From positions 1 to 64,000 of the forward strand of contig JAQUIJ010000023.1 of NCBI GenBank assembly GCA_028683385.1: DNA of 64,000 nt. The letters are read 5' to 3'. Position numbers and translations under genes: made by a program. Of the stretch, positions 24,731 to 33,156 are shown one piece after another. The notes beneath the pieces were generated by a model. The model had not been told where the DNA came from and made no database searches. It saw only the letters and a program-made list of their open reading frames with translations. Numbering within the stretch: the stretch's first letter is position 1; each line of letters begins with the position of its first letter. This DNA comes from Prolixibacteraceae bacterium. GTDB taxonomy: Bacteria > Bacteroidota > Bacteroidia > Bacteroidales > Prolixibacteraceae.

Positions 24731-27199
24731 TTATCGGTTCGCTTCCAGATGCTTAAATACAAACTTGATTTCGGAATAGCTGTAATCATTTCCTAGCGCA
24801 GCGCGGATTTCGCTTGATCCTTGTACTTTGTGTTTTTCAATGTATTCCTGAATAGCTTTTGCTTTTTTCGGATCAATCAGCCGATCCAGTCCAAGTTCAC
24901 CTGTTCCGACAAAATGCGCCAGATGCCCTTCGATGGTTGAAATGGCCATGCCTCGTTCTTTGGCAATTTCAGCAATGGATTGCCCGTTTTTGAACATCTC
25001 GAAACTGGTTTCCTGAGAATTTAAACCAGCTTTCTCAACTTCTTTTTCAGCGCCAATGGGCAGATCCAGATCTTTCTGTTTGCGGTAAGCAATCACCATT
25101 TCCAAAATTTCTTTCCCGAATTGTTGCATCCGGGTGCCGCCCATTCCTTTCACGGCTTTTAACTCATTTTTCGATGCCGGCAAAGTTTGTACAATATCGT
25201 GCAAGGTTTTCTGCGGAATGATTCGCCGGATTTCGACATTCAGCAAATCCGCTTTTTCGTCGCGCCATTTTTTTAGTTGAGCGTAGAATTCGGGATGCAT
25301 TGTGAAGGTAGATGCACTGGAAGAGGTCGATCCTTTGTGTTTGGTTTCAGGAATCTCGATAGCTGATTTCGACTTGGTTTCGAGATAGGTTTTCAGGTTA
25401 AAGCCATTTTTACACAAAGCGAGACACACTTTTTTGGTGTGTATTTCCTTCCGGAGTTTGTCGGCTGCCTCGTTGAAGCTTTTTCGTACAACTTTATTGT
25501 CGGTATCAAACGTAGCTGCTGAAAAAGGCTCTTCCACGATGCTGGTAAGCTTTCCGGAGAAATAATCAGCGGCTTTTTTCACCCGTTCCTGAAGTTGCTC
25601 GTTTTCTTCGGCATTGGGCGATATGGCTATCAGTTGCCTGATTTGATTCTCGAATTTTTCAGCAACACCAATCAGTTCGATTTGCAACGGAGCTGTAATT
25701 GTCCTTAACTGAGATTGCAATGTTCCGAGCAATTGCGACGAATGCTCTTCCCATAATTTTTGCAGGTATTGTATCTGGCGCATCATGGGTTTAAAATCGA
25801 ACAATTCGCCGAGCAATTGTTTCACATATTCCTTTCTCGATTGTTCCAATTCTGCCGGACCTGGTTGGTTTCGCTCCACATCGTCGGAAAATTGGATAAC
25901 GGTTGAATCATTTTTTACACTAAATTCGGCAATTGGCGAACTCAATACCAGTCCTTCGAGTGTTTTGCAACGACTCAGTGCTACGTAAACTTGCCCGTGA
26001 GCAAACGAAGCCCGGGCATCAATGATGGCCTTTTCAAACGTCAATCCCTGGCTTTTATGAATGGTAATGGCCCAGGCCAGTTTAAGCGGAAACTGAGTGA
26101 AAGTGCCGATCACATCTTCGTCGATTTCCTGCGTGGTTTCGTTCAACGTATATTTTGCATTTTGCCATTCGGCCTTCTCAACATCAACAGGCAAGTAATC
26201 ACCCGGGCATTGCACTTCAATGGTTTCGTCATTGATATTCATGATTTTCCCGATTTTCCCGTTATAAAAGCGTTTTTCTGTATCATTCTTGACGAACATC
26301 ACCTGTGCGCCAACTTTCAGCTCCAATTCGGGGTCGGTGGGGTAGGAGTACTCCGGAAATTCGCCCTGTACTTCAGCTTTAAAACGGTACGATTTGGTAT
26401 TCAGCTTGTCCAGTTTCGAATCGTTGATTTGCTGCGACTGGTAATTGTGTGTGGTGAGTGTAATGTAGCCTTCCTTTTCTTCAGGGTTAAAACCCGGGAT
26501 GTGCCGTTGGTTTAATTCCTGAAGGGTGGCTGCGTCCATGCGGTTTTCGCGCACTTTATTCAGCAGGTCGATGAATTTCTGATCGCTTTGTCGGAAAATA
26601 TGAGTGAGCTCAATGCCAATGAATTTTGAGCGTTTTAGGGCATGGCTACTGAAGAAGAAACAGGTGTCGTAATACGGTTTCAGGATGGACCAATCGTCGT
26701 CTTTCACTACCGGCGCCAATTGTTGCAAGTCTCCAATCATGAGCAGTTGAACGCCTCCAAACGGTTTGTAGCGGTTTTTGTAGCGGCGCAACACTTCGTC
26801 GATTCCATCCAGAATATCAGCACGAACCATCGAAATTTCGTCGATTACCAACAAATCGAGGCTTCGCATAATGTTGATTTTTTCGCGACTAAACCGTTTG
26901 ATTCCTGCGGCCACATTGCCATCGGCAGGAACTGCAACCTGTCGTTGTTGATCAGGTGCAACGGGTATTTGCGGGCCAAACGACATCTGGAAAAACGAAT
27001 GAATGGTAACCCCACCTGCATTAATGGCTGCCACGCCTGTTGGCGCCACGACCACCATTCGCTTGGGCGATTGTTTCTTCAGGTTACGCAAAAAAGTGGT
27101 CTTTCCCGTGCCTGCTTTGCCTGTCAGGAAAATATTTTGGTTGGTGTATTGAAGAAAATTAAAGGCAAGCTCTAATTGCGGGTTCGACTCATATTCCAT
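24731..27199 (-). CDS. Pif1-like superfamily 1 helicase with HRDC and C-terminal HTH
   Basis: 822-residue DNA helicase. Walker A is LTGKAGTGKTT (Lys33), Walker B LLVIDEISMV, then QLLMIGDLQQLAP and a RecD/Pif1-type end with LAWAITIHKSQGLTF and GQVYVALSRCKTLEGLVLSS. A middle helical region (about 465-630) precedes an HRDC domain (about 650-725, LKKWRDEKADLLNVEIRRII). A helix-turn-helix part follows (about 745-822, SIAEIAKERGMAISTIEGHL), as seen in RecQ C-termini. Pif1 helicases unwind forked DNA and G-quadruplexes; the HRDC/HTH tail suggests recombination or repair substrates. The plus strand shows CAAAGGTA at 27248-27255, which is a -7-like TACCTTTG for this gene. Confidence 0.92.
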   Translation of the reverse strand: MEYESNPQLELAFNFLQYTNQNIFLTGKAGTGKTTFLRNLKKQSPKRMVVVAPTGVAAINAGGVTIHSFFQMSFGPQIPVAPDQQRQVAVPADGNVAAGIKRFSREKINIMRSLDLLVIDEISMVRADILDGIDEVLRRYKNRYKPFGGVQLLMIGDLQQLAPVVKDDDWSILKPYYDTCFFFSSHALKRSKFIGIELTHIFRQSDQKFIDLLNKVRENRMDAATLQELNQRHIPGFNPEEKEGYITLTTHNYQSQQINDSKLDKLNTKSYRFKAEVQGEFPEYSYPTDPELELKVGAQVMFVKNDTEKRFYNGKIGKIMNINDETIEVQCPGDYLPVDVEKAEWQNAKYTLNETTQEIDEDVIGTFTQFPLKLAWAITIHKSQGLTFEKAIIDARASFAHGQVYVALSRCKTLEGLVLSSPIAEFSVKNDSTVIQFSDDVERNQPGPAELEQSRKEYVKQLLGELFDFKPMMRQIQYLQKLWEEHSSQLLGTLQSQLRTITAPLQIELIGVAEKFENQIRQLIAISPNAEENEQLQERVKKAADYFSGKLTSIVEEPFSAATFDTDNKVVRKSFNEAADKLRKEIHTKKVCLALCKNGFNLKTYLETKSKSAIEIPETKHKGSTSSSASTFTMHPEFYAQLKKWRDEKADLLNVEIRRIIPQKTLHDIVQTLPASKNELKAVKGMGGTRMQQFGKEILEMVIAYRKQKDLDLPIGAEKEVEKAGLNSQETSFEMFKNGQSIAEIAKERGMAISTIEGHLAHFVGTGELGLDRLIDPKKAKAIQEYIEKHKVQGSSEIRAALGNDYSYSEIKFVFKHLEANR

Positions 27200-27409
27200 T
27201 GTAGTAACTATTTATAGGAGTGGCGGCTGATTTATGTCGTTCTCCTGCAAAGGTATTAAAAAGCGACTTGTTTGGGAAAAATATTTGCTGAAGGATATGT
27301 TTGAATTGTGCCTTCCCCTTGATAACAATTGGTCGTTAAATCAAAGAGAATAAATCTCTTTTAACAACTTTTGAGAAGTGCTTCTGGAATGAAAGCAAAT
27401 AAAAATAGA

Positions 27410-27433
27410 AATAAAGACAAAAAAGTCTTTATT
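27410..27433. repeat. Perfect 9-base inverted repeat
   Basis: AATAAAGAC-AAAAAA-GTCTTTATT in the spacer upstream of both divergent genes. It lacks a T-run on either side of the kind expected of a terminator, so an operator is the likelier role. Confidence 0.6.
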
Positions 27434-27561
27434 TTCAAACATATCTGAATTGGTTACGTATAGAATTCTGTATTAAGAATTTAATGATTTATAGATTTGA
27501 TTCTCATAAGTAGTTTATTCCGGTAATGTGTTGATTTATAAATTCCAGATACCCTGATGAG

Positions 27562-27593
27562 GGGTTATTCAAAATAACAGTTGGGTTATTCAA
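27562..27593 (+). promoter_or_regulatory. Candidate operator: 11-base direct repeat with 21-base period
   Basis: GGGTTATTCAA at 27562-27572 and again at 27583-27593. A 21-base start-to-start distance puts both copies on the same face of the helix, as expected for an activator dimer. The next gene starts 105 bases downstream. Confidence 0.5.
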
Positions 27594-27697
27594 CTGGCAT
27601 CTAATAGCGCAAAATTATCGTTGATCGTTTACCGAATTGAATCCCGAATGTGGGATTTCTGAACTATCACAAATTATGAACAATTAAAATCAAATCT

Positions 27698-28486
27698 ATG
27701 AAAAGACTTTTAACCTTATGTGTGGTCGTTTTAATGACCTTAAGTTTGAACGCACAAAACAATCCTCCACAGTTGTATTTATTGTTTGAGTTTATGCAGG
27801 TAAAAGGTGAAAACGGATCCGATTATCAGCAAGTAGAAGAATTTTGGTCGGGTATTCACAAGCAACGTGTCGCCGACAAATCAATACTCGGATGGGACCT
27901 TTGGTCGTTAACCCCATCAGGTACCAAGCAAGGATCTCAATATCTGACAGTCACTTTGTTTGCCAATCTTGAAAATATGCTGAAAGCTATTAATTCATTG
28001 GATGTTTACGGATATGCAAAAAAGGCTTATCCAACCAAAACAGACAAGGACATGAATGTCATGTTTGATAAGACTGGAAAATCCAGGGATATGGCTAATC
28101 AGGTTCTGTTTAAAATGGTTGATCAGGTAACGAGTGACTTCGACATGAAAGTTGGTACTCTCGCTACCTTGGACATCATGAAACAGTTGGACGACAGCTA
28201 TGAGAAAGTTGAATCGGAAATATTTAAACCCTGGCATAAGCAAATGGTCGATCAGGGTAAAAAAGGAAACTGGGGATTGCTTCGCGCCATCTTACCTGCC
28301 GGAAGTGAGGCTTATGGCACGCACATTACCTTCAGCATGTATAAAGATGAGGCGCAGTTGGCTGCATTTATGGAAGATTCGGGCGGAACGATGGATTTAA
28401 TGACCCAGCTTGCAGTAAAAGATGGATTAAAAACTAGGGAGTGGAAAGAAGTAAAACTCGCCAAATTGATCATGACAGTGAAATGA
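27698..28486 (+). CDS. Secreted protein with two repeats resembling dimeric alpha-beta barrel domains
   Basis: 262 residues with a signal peptide ending at LNAQ (about 20). The mature part has two related halves: FWSGIHKQRVADKSILGWDLW...YLTVTLFANLENM and IFKPWHKQMVDQGKKGNWGLL...HITFSMYKDEAQL. Each has a helix with HKQ, a strand with Trp, then a T-x-T/F strand, like ferredoxin-fold (ABM-like) domains. I do not recognise a named family. It lies alone between a 498-base regulatory spacer and a bidirectional terminator, so it is probably a single-gene unit under its own control. No catalytic motif was identified. Confidence 0.65.
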   Translation: MKRLLTLCVVVLMTLSLNAQNNPPQLYLLFEFMQVKGENGSDYQQVEEFWSGIHKQRVADKSILGWDLWSLTPSGTKQGSQYLTVTLFANLENMLKAINSLDVYGYAKKAYPTKTDKDMNVMFDKTGKSRDMANQVLFKMVDQVTSDFDMKVGTLATLDIMKQLDDSYEKVESEIFKPWHKQMVDQGKKGNWGLLRAILPAGSEAYGTHITFSMYKDEAQLAAFMEDSGGTMDLMTQLAVKDGLKTREWKEVKLAKLIMTVK

Positions 28487-28502
28487 TTTAGTCGATCGAG
28501 TA

Positions 28503-28555
28503 AAATGTAAAAAGGCGGCTTGTAATCATTTACAAGTCGCCTTTTTACATTTTAT
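28503..28555. terminator. Bidirectional terminator
   Basis: Long stem AAAATGTAAAAAGGCGGCTTGTAA against TTTACAAGTCGCCTTTTTACATTTT with one unpaired base. It sits between the convergent genes ending at 28486 (+) and 28574 (-). A-rich and T-rich flanks serve both strands. Confidence 0.9.
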
Positions 28556-28573
28556 ACGAAGCAATAAATCCGG

Positions 28574-29284
28574 TTATCTGGCACTTCTTACTTTTCCCGA
28601 GCCCGCGATCGATTGATCAATCATTGGTCTGCCTTTATAGGTTACGTTTCCGGAGCCAGCCAGACGAACGAACAAATTTTTATTGGCTTCAATGTCCACA
28701 TTTCCTGAACCTGCAACTTTTATCGAAACATCATCAGCACTAAAATTCATTCCTTTGAAGTTACCACTGCCCGAGATAGCAACACTTAAATCCTGTGCGG
28801 CTTCTTTCCCGGCTAAAACAATGTCGCCCGAACCCGAGATTGATGATTTTACACGCTCAGCCGAAAGCTCAGACAATCTGATGTTTCCGCTACCACTCAC
28901 ACCAAGGTCAAGGATTTTGGTTTTAATCTCATTTTCAGCAATAATATCGCCCGATCCGGAAATGCCCAACCCATTAATTTCAGGAGTAGTGATGTAAATA
29001 GTTATTTCGCCGGGCTGAAATGTTTTCCAGAAATAATCTTTGTTGGGGAAACGAATAATCAGTTTCCCGTCTTTTACTTCGGTAATAATCTCGTCGAGTG
29101 TTGACGATTTGGCGACAATTTCGAGGTTTTGTTTTGTGCCTTGTTCCAGATGTACTTTTGCGCCAATCCGCAAAGAAATTTCCGAAAACGGATCGACTTT
29201 TCGGGTTTGTTCTTCGGCCTGAACTTGTATTCCGATCAGGATAAAAGCGAATAAAATGAACGCTGTTGCTAATTTTGTTTTCAT
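28574..29284 (-). CDS. DUF2807 (GIN-domain) exported protein
   Basis: 236 residues with a signal peptide ending near VQA (about 23). The mature protein is a repetitive right-handed beta-structure. The motif (S/A)GSG(D/N/K) recurs seven times, about every 20 residues (GISGSGDI, GVSGSGNI, SISGSGDI, AISGSGNF, KVAGSGNV, RLAGSGNV, SIAGSGKV). DUF2807 proteins are described as putative autotransporter-adhesin head domains in Bacteroidota, but their role is not established. The gene ends 88 bases from the convergent gene at 27698 and shares its terminator. I saw no promoter motif in the 210 bases upstream. Confidence 0.88.
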   Translation of the reverse strand: MKTKLATAFILFAFILIGIQVQAEEQTRKVDPFSEISLRIGAKVHLEQGTKQNLEIVAKSSTLDEIITEVKDGKLIIRFPNKDYFWKTFQPGEITIYITTPEINGLGISGSGDIIAENEIKTKILDLGVSGSGNIRLSELSAERVKSSISGSGDIVLAGKEAAQDLSVAISGSGNFKGMNFSADDVSIKVAGSGNVDIEANKNLFVRLAGSGNVTYKGRPMIDQSIAGSGKVRSAR

Positions 29285-29494
29285 GGGATTACTGTTTATT
29301 TGATAAATTGTTTTCTCTGAATTAACGCTATTATAGACGCCAAATTATTCGGGAAGTTGCATTGGGGCAGAAAAAAGTGTTTCGTGTTCAGTCTCAGTGT
29401 TCAGAAATACAGTTTCTGGAACTGGTTTCTCATTTATTGCCAACTTTGCTTTAACCCGGGTTCCGCAAATCGTAACGTTTTTGGAAACTTAGGT
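29285..29494. other. Spacer between the DUF2807 gene and rimM
   Basis: 210 bases with no gene. It includes GTGTTCAG twice, at 29384-29391 and 29397-29404 (13-base period), of the iterated-word kind seen in other spacers here. No terminator was recognised behind rimM. Confidence 0.5.
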
Positions 29495-30034
29495 TTATTC
29501 ATCGTCCAGATCAAACAAACCTTCAGGAATCTGCAATTCGATCTCGCGCAGATCTTCATTCAACCGGACGATTAAATCTTCGTTTAGCGGAACCATTGCT
29601 TCTTTTCCCTGGTAAACGACCGAAAGCAATAGGTTTCCGGAGAAGTCGTTTACTTCGGTAATTTCGCCAATTAATCCAAGTGTTTCGTCGAATAACTGAT
29701 AACCCACAAGTTCATTTGTATTCAATTCATCTTCGAACTCAATTATATCGTCCTGACTAACGAAAACAGATAATCCACAGATGGCTTTGGCTTTTTTATC
29801 CGTATCAATCCATTCGAGGTTCGTAATTACAGCTTCTCCCGATTTAAATCGCAATCCTTCTTCAGAAATGAAAAAGGGAACCAGTAGATTATCGATTTCA
29901 AGAAAAAGAGTCGGACATTCTTCGAGGGTTTCGTAATACTGCTCTTCAAACCGGATAACCAGTTCGCCGTGTATTCCGTGGGGCTTCTGAACAAAGCCAA
30001 CTTTTATGCAATCGCTTTTGGGTATTGTTTCCAT
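29495..30034 (-). CDS. rimM: Ribosome maturation factor RimM
   Basis: 179 residues, normal length. RimM binds S19 and helps mature the 3' domain of 16S rRNA. The N-terminal beta-barrel carries KVGFVQKPHGIHGELVIRF, the family's entry phrase. The C-terminal PRC-type barrel contains LVGYQLFDETLGLIGEITEV and ends with MVPLNEDLIVRLNEDLREIELQIPEGLFDL. It follows rpsP on the same strand, the conserved rpsP-rimM order, with an attenuator-like hairpin between them. Confidence 0.96.
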   Translation of the reverse strand: METIPKSDCIKVGFVQKPHGIHGELVIRFEEQYYETLEECPTLFLEIDNLLVPFFISEEGLRFKSGEAVITNLEWIDTDKKAKAICGLSVFVSQDDIIEFEDELNTNELVGYQLFDETLGLIGEITEVNDFSGNLLLSVVYQGKEAMVPLNEDLIVRLNEDLREIELQIPEGLFDLDDE

Positions 30035-30047
30035 AGTTGTAAAAATA

Positions 30048-30074
30048 GAAAAAAGCGACAGATTTCTCTATCGC
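30048..30074 (-). terminator. Hairpin between rpsP and rimM (terminator or attenuator)
   Basis: On the minus strand GCGATAGA-GAAA-TCTGTCGC followed by TTTTTTC. The stem has one A-C mismatch. It lies between rpsP and rimM and could set the ratio of their transcripts. Confidence 0.6.
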
Positions 30075-30127
30075 TTTTATAAGTTGTCTGTTTTATCCCG
30101 AAGTTTAAAACAGGATTCGACTAGTTG

Positions 30128-30676
30128 TTATCCTTCAGTTTCTTCAGGAGCAGCTTCTTCAGCTACTTCTTCAACAACTGGTGCAGGTTCAGAAGCGGCT
30201 TTGGCAGCAGCAGCAGCTTCGGCATTGCGTTTAGCAATAGCGTTTGCTCTTTCTGCGCTCTTTTTAGCTTCCATTTCAAGCTGAGTCTTGCGTGAAGCCT
30301 CAACACTGCTAACTAATCCATCTTTCTTAGCCTGAACTTTATTCGCTTTCTCGGCTACCCAAGCTTCGAATTTAGTTTCAGCTTCTTCAGCAGTGAAAGC
30401 GCCTTTGGCTACACCACCTAAAAGATGTTTTTTGTACATTACTCCTTTGTAAGATAAAATAGCTCTTACTGTTTCGGTTGGTTGAGCACCATTGGCAAGC
30501 CATGTTAAAGCTTTGTCAAAATCGAGTTCAATAGTAGCAGGATTAGTGTTTGGATTATAAGATCCAATCCTTTCAATGTTACTACCATCCCGTGGCGCCC
30601 TGCTATCAGCTATCACAATGTGATAGTAAGCATACCGTTTACGACCATGTCGTTGCAATCTGATTTTTGCTGGCAT
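30128..30676 (-). CDS. rpsP: 30S ribosomal protein S16
   Basis: Start ATG at 30676 gives 182 residues beginning [20 protein letters not shown], the S16 start. The frame is open to 30751, but the extra codons overlap the promoter. The core (about 1-85) contains [19 protein letters not shown] and [14 protein letters not shown]. About 90-182 is an extension, first Lys/Ala-rich and then Ala/Glu-rich ([19 protein letters not shown]), as is common in Bacteroidota. S16 is a primary assembly protein of the 30S body. Confidence 0.96.
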   Translation of the reverse strand: MPAKIRLQRHGRKRYAYYHIVIADSRAPRDGSNIERIGSYNPNTNPATIELDFDKALTWLANGAQPTETVRAILSYKGVMYKKHLLGGVAKGAFTAEEAETKFEAWVAEKANKVQAKKDGLVSSVEASRKTQLEMEAKKSAERANAIAKRNAEAAAAAKAASEPAPVVEEVAEEAAPEETEG

Positions 30677-30722
30677 TTTGCTTAAGTTTAAATGATAAAC
30701 AGTTATTAAAAAATTTGTGGCG

Positions 30723-30753
30723 CAAAGATAAAACTTTAATCCTGAATTCAAAA
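30723..30753 (-). promoter_or_regulatory. Promoter of rpsP
   Basis: Read on the minus strand: TTTTG (30753-30749), 18 bases, TATCTTTG (30730-30723). Both boxes match the Bacteroidota consensus. The leader to the rpsP ATG would be about 40 bases. Confidence 0.65.
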
Positions 30754-30830
30754 TCGGTTTTAAAAGTTTCTGATTCCGTGGTTTATCTATTTATCGATAC
30801 CACAGGACAATAAAACTCCTATCCCGGAAG

Positions 30831-30859
30831 TTCGATTAACAACCAAATAAATATCTTTG
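30831..30859 (+). promoter_or_regulatory. Candidate promoter of the lipoprotein gene at 30937
   Basis: TTCG (30831-30834), 17 bases, TATCTTTG (30852-30859). The -7 box is perfect and the -33 box weak. The leader would be about 70 bases. Confidence 0.5.
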
Positions 30860-30936
30860 TACCGACACAACCTTGAAACCTGTATTGGCATCTTAGATTT
30901 TATTAATTGTTTATTTTTCAATAGAAGTATAAAAAC

Positions 30937-31638
30937 ATGAAACTATTTAATTTTTTCGTTCTTGTTTCAATCGCCGTACTTATAGCTTCGTGCAACAAGA
31001 GTAAGGATGAAGGTTCTGGTACCGGTGATGCAATTATTGTGGCCAAAAAATCAGGAACAAATACGGTTTACGGAGTTTCCCTGTATGCTTATTCGTTTAG
31101 TCCATTCCAAAGTGTAAAAGCTACCAGCTCGGCTGATGCTACAAAAACCTATACGCTAAAGGAGAATCAAGGGTATAAGACAAATTTTGCCTACGAAGCT
31201 CCTGATGCTGAATTTACTACCACAAAACCAGTTGCTTCTACCTATAACTTCTCTGCCGTTTTTGAAAATGGGGTAACTGACGAGTTTACAGATGAATTGA
31301 CTGCAAGCGTTTTAGCTGTTCCAGTCCTCGATGTCCCTAAATATGATGCAACCACCACTGAGCTTACAGCAACATGGGCATCGGTGACTGATGCTGATAG
31401 TTATGCCATCAATATTATGGATGGTTCAACAATGGTCTTTGGAAGCCTTGAACTTGCCAATACGATCAAATCATATACACTAAGTTCCACTTCAAGCGGT
31501 TGGATTACTGGTGTTAAGCCTGTTGTTGGGAAAACATATACGCTCAGGCTTAATGCCTATTTGTACGAGCCCAACGGTAATACCTATAATATGCAGGCAG
31601 TTTCTATGGCCGAACAACAGATCACTTGGGGAAAGTAA
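30937..31638 (+). CDS. Lipoprotein with fibronectin-III-like domain
   Basis: 233 residues. The signal peptide ends at LIASC (Cys19) followed by NKSKDEG, consistent with a lipid anchor. About 30-125 is a beta-rich domain (VYGVSLYAYSFSPF, YNFSAVFENG). About 128-233 resembles a fibronectin-III domain: PKYDATTTELTATWASVTDADSYAINI and TYTLRLNAYLY. No enzyme motif. It is a single-gene unit with its own promoter candidate and a strong terminator. Function unknown; surface contact or binding is a reasonable guess. Confidence 0.75.
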   Translation: MKLFNFFVLVSIAVLIASCNKSKDEGSGTGDAIIVAKKSGTNTVYGVSLYAYSFSPFQSVKATSSADATKTYTLKENQGYKTNFAYEAPDAEFTTTKPVASTYNFSAVFENGVTDEFTDELTASVLAVPVLDVPKYDATTTELTATWASVTDADSYAINIMDGSTMVFGSLELANTIKSYTLSSTSSGWITGVKPVVGKTYTLRLNAYLYEPNGNTYNMQAVSMAEQQITWGK

Positions 31639-31664
31639 GTAGAAAAAATAAGATTCGATCAAAC

Positions 31665-31718
31665 CGGTCGATTCGGCTTAATTAAAATCAATTGAGCTGA
31701 ATCGACCGATTTTTTTTG
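31665..31718 (+). terminator. Rho-independent terminator after the FN3-like lipoprotein gene
   Basis: CGGTCGATTCGGCT against AGCTGAATCGACCG with one mismatch, then a T-run at 31710-31717. Confidence 0.9.
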
Positions 31719-31767
31719 TTTGGATAACAAATGTTTAATGTGACCTTCCGATTCACGTTTCATTTTC

Positions 31768-31775
31768 TACTTTTG
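31768..31775 (+). promoter_or_regulatory. -7 box upstream of prfB
   Basis: TACTTTTG matches TAnnTTTG. No TTG lies at the expected -33 distance. The leader before the prfB ATG would be only about 20 bases. Confidence 0.4.
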
Positions 31776-31801
31776 TTTATAGTAACTTTTAAAAGAAAAA
31801 A

Positions 31802-32897
31802 ATGATTTTCAAAGAACAGGTAAAAGGTCTCAATGATCGCCGGGATGCGTTAAGGAGGCATCTTTGACTACGATCAGAAAGTGATCCAACTACAGGAAGA
31901 GGAACTGAAAACTCAGGATCCTGCTTTCTGGAATAATCCAAAAGAAGCTGAGGCTCAGATGAAAGTGGTTCGTTCAATTAAAGTATGGACTGACGGATTC
32001 AAGCAGGTTGATCAAGCCATGGAAGATTTGCTGGTCTTGTTTGACTTTTTCGAGATGGACGAGGCAACAGAGGACGATGTTGAACAACAATTCAATGTGA
32101 CTCTTGAGGCTATAGAAACTCTCGAAACCAAAAATATGCTCCGAAAAGAGGAGGATAAGTTAGGGGCAATTTTGCGTATCAATGCGGGAGCTGGTGGTAC
32201 CGAAAGCAACGACTGGGCCGAAATGCTGATGCGTATGTATATGCGTTATGGCGAGAAACAGGGCTATAAGGTGAAAACTATTGAATATCACGAGGGCGAC
32301 GAAGCTGGAGTGAAAAGCTGCACCATTGAATTTGAAGGCGAATACGCTTACGGCTACCTGAAAAGTGAAAATGGAGTGCATCGGTTGGTACGTCTATCTC
32401 CTTTCAATGCCCAGAGTAAACGCATGACTTCTTTTGCTTCAGTTTTTGTTGCGCCAGCTATTGACGACACCATCGAAGTTGAAATCAATCCAGCCGATAT
32501 TACCTGGGATACTTTCCGATCGGGTGGAGCAGGCGGACAGAATGTGAATAAGGTTGAAACCGGAGTTCGTCTCCGTCACGCACCAACGGGCATTATCATA
32601 GAAAATACCGAAAGCCGCTCGCAATTTGGGAACAAAGACAATGCTCTTCGTTTACTGAAATCTCAGTTATACGAACTGGAGCTTCGGAAACGGCAGGAAG
32701 CTGAGCAGCAAATCAACGCAACAAAGAAAAAGATTGAATGGGGATCTCAAATCAGGTCGTACACACTTCAGCCATACAAGCTGGTAAAAGATGTGCGTAC
32801 AGGTTTTGAGTCTGGAAATGTGAATGCCGTGCTCGATGGAGGAATTGACGGTTTTATTAAAGCATTTTTGATGGAGTTCAGTGATGATGTGAATTAA
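31802..32897 (+). CDS. prfB: Peptide chain release factor 2 (programmed +1 frameshift)
   Basis: RF2 ends translation at UGA and UAA. A 21-codon first frame ([21 protein letters not shown]) meets TGA at 31865. A +1 shift there joins [10 protein letters not shown] and the rest, for a total of 364 residues, the normal RF2 length. The stop-recognition tripeptide is in [11 protein letters not shown] (SPF, the RF2 form). The catalytic GGQ is in [16 protein letters not shown]. Starting at the GTG at 31881 would remove the N-terminal region, so the frameshifted reading is preferred. It begins a run of + strand genes to 36200. Confidence 0.95.
31853..31868 (+). promoter_or_regulatory. RF2 autoregulatory frameshift site
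   Basis: AGGAGG (31853-31858), three bases, CTT (31862-31864), TGA (31865-31867), C. This is the classical arrangement: an internal Shine-Dalgarno-like stretch, slippery CUU, then UGA-C. Low RF2 gives slow termination, frameshifting and more RF2. Confidence 0.95.
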
Positions 32898-32935
32898 TAA
32901 AGTAGAAATAGTTAACATTTAAAATTGATGTTCAA

Positions 32936-33121
32936 ATGAAAAAAAGAGCAATTTCTGTTGTAGCGGTTCTTTTTATAATTTCCATAGGAAACTATTTCAG
33001 GATTATCTCTGACGGGAGCGTCAGGACTGTTGAGTTTATCTCAATTTTTGCTATTGGAGCATTATCCGGAATATTATTAACTCAAATTATAACAACAGTA
33101 AGGGATAAAAATAATGATTGA
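32936..33121 (+). CDS. Small two-helix membrane protein
   Basis: 61 residues with two hydrophobic segments (about 6-22, ISVVAVLFIISIGNYF, and 33-52, FISIFAIGALSGILLTQII) joined by a short polar loop and ending in a charged tail (RDKNND). The frame is open, the size is small, and the gene fits between prfB and the acetyltransferase on the same strand with short gaps (38 and 35 bases). I do not recognise a family. A real gene is likely, but the evidence is hydropathy and position only. Confidence 0.55.
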   Translation: MKKRAISVVAVLFIISIGNYFRIISDGSVRTVEFISIFAIGALSGILLTQIITTVRDKNND

Positions 33122-33156
33122 CAAAATAAATTCATAACTCATAATCAACAATTGAA

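Larger units (their letters stand above)
27200..27697. other. 498-base intergenic region with dyad and direct repeats
   Basis: Spacer between divergent genes. It holds the minus-strand -7 candidate of the helicase (27248-27255), a perfect 9-base dyad (27410-27433), a possible plus-strand -7 box TAGATTTG (27492-27499) and an 11-base direct repeat (27562-27593). No reading frame of note and no RNA gene were recognised. Confidence 0.6.

Noticed and set aside
28574-29284. Repeated GSG units as a possible CRISPR or DNA repeat
   Set aside because: They are coding repeats with diverged DNA; there are no identical DNA repeats with spacers.
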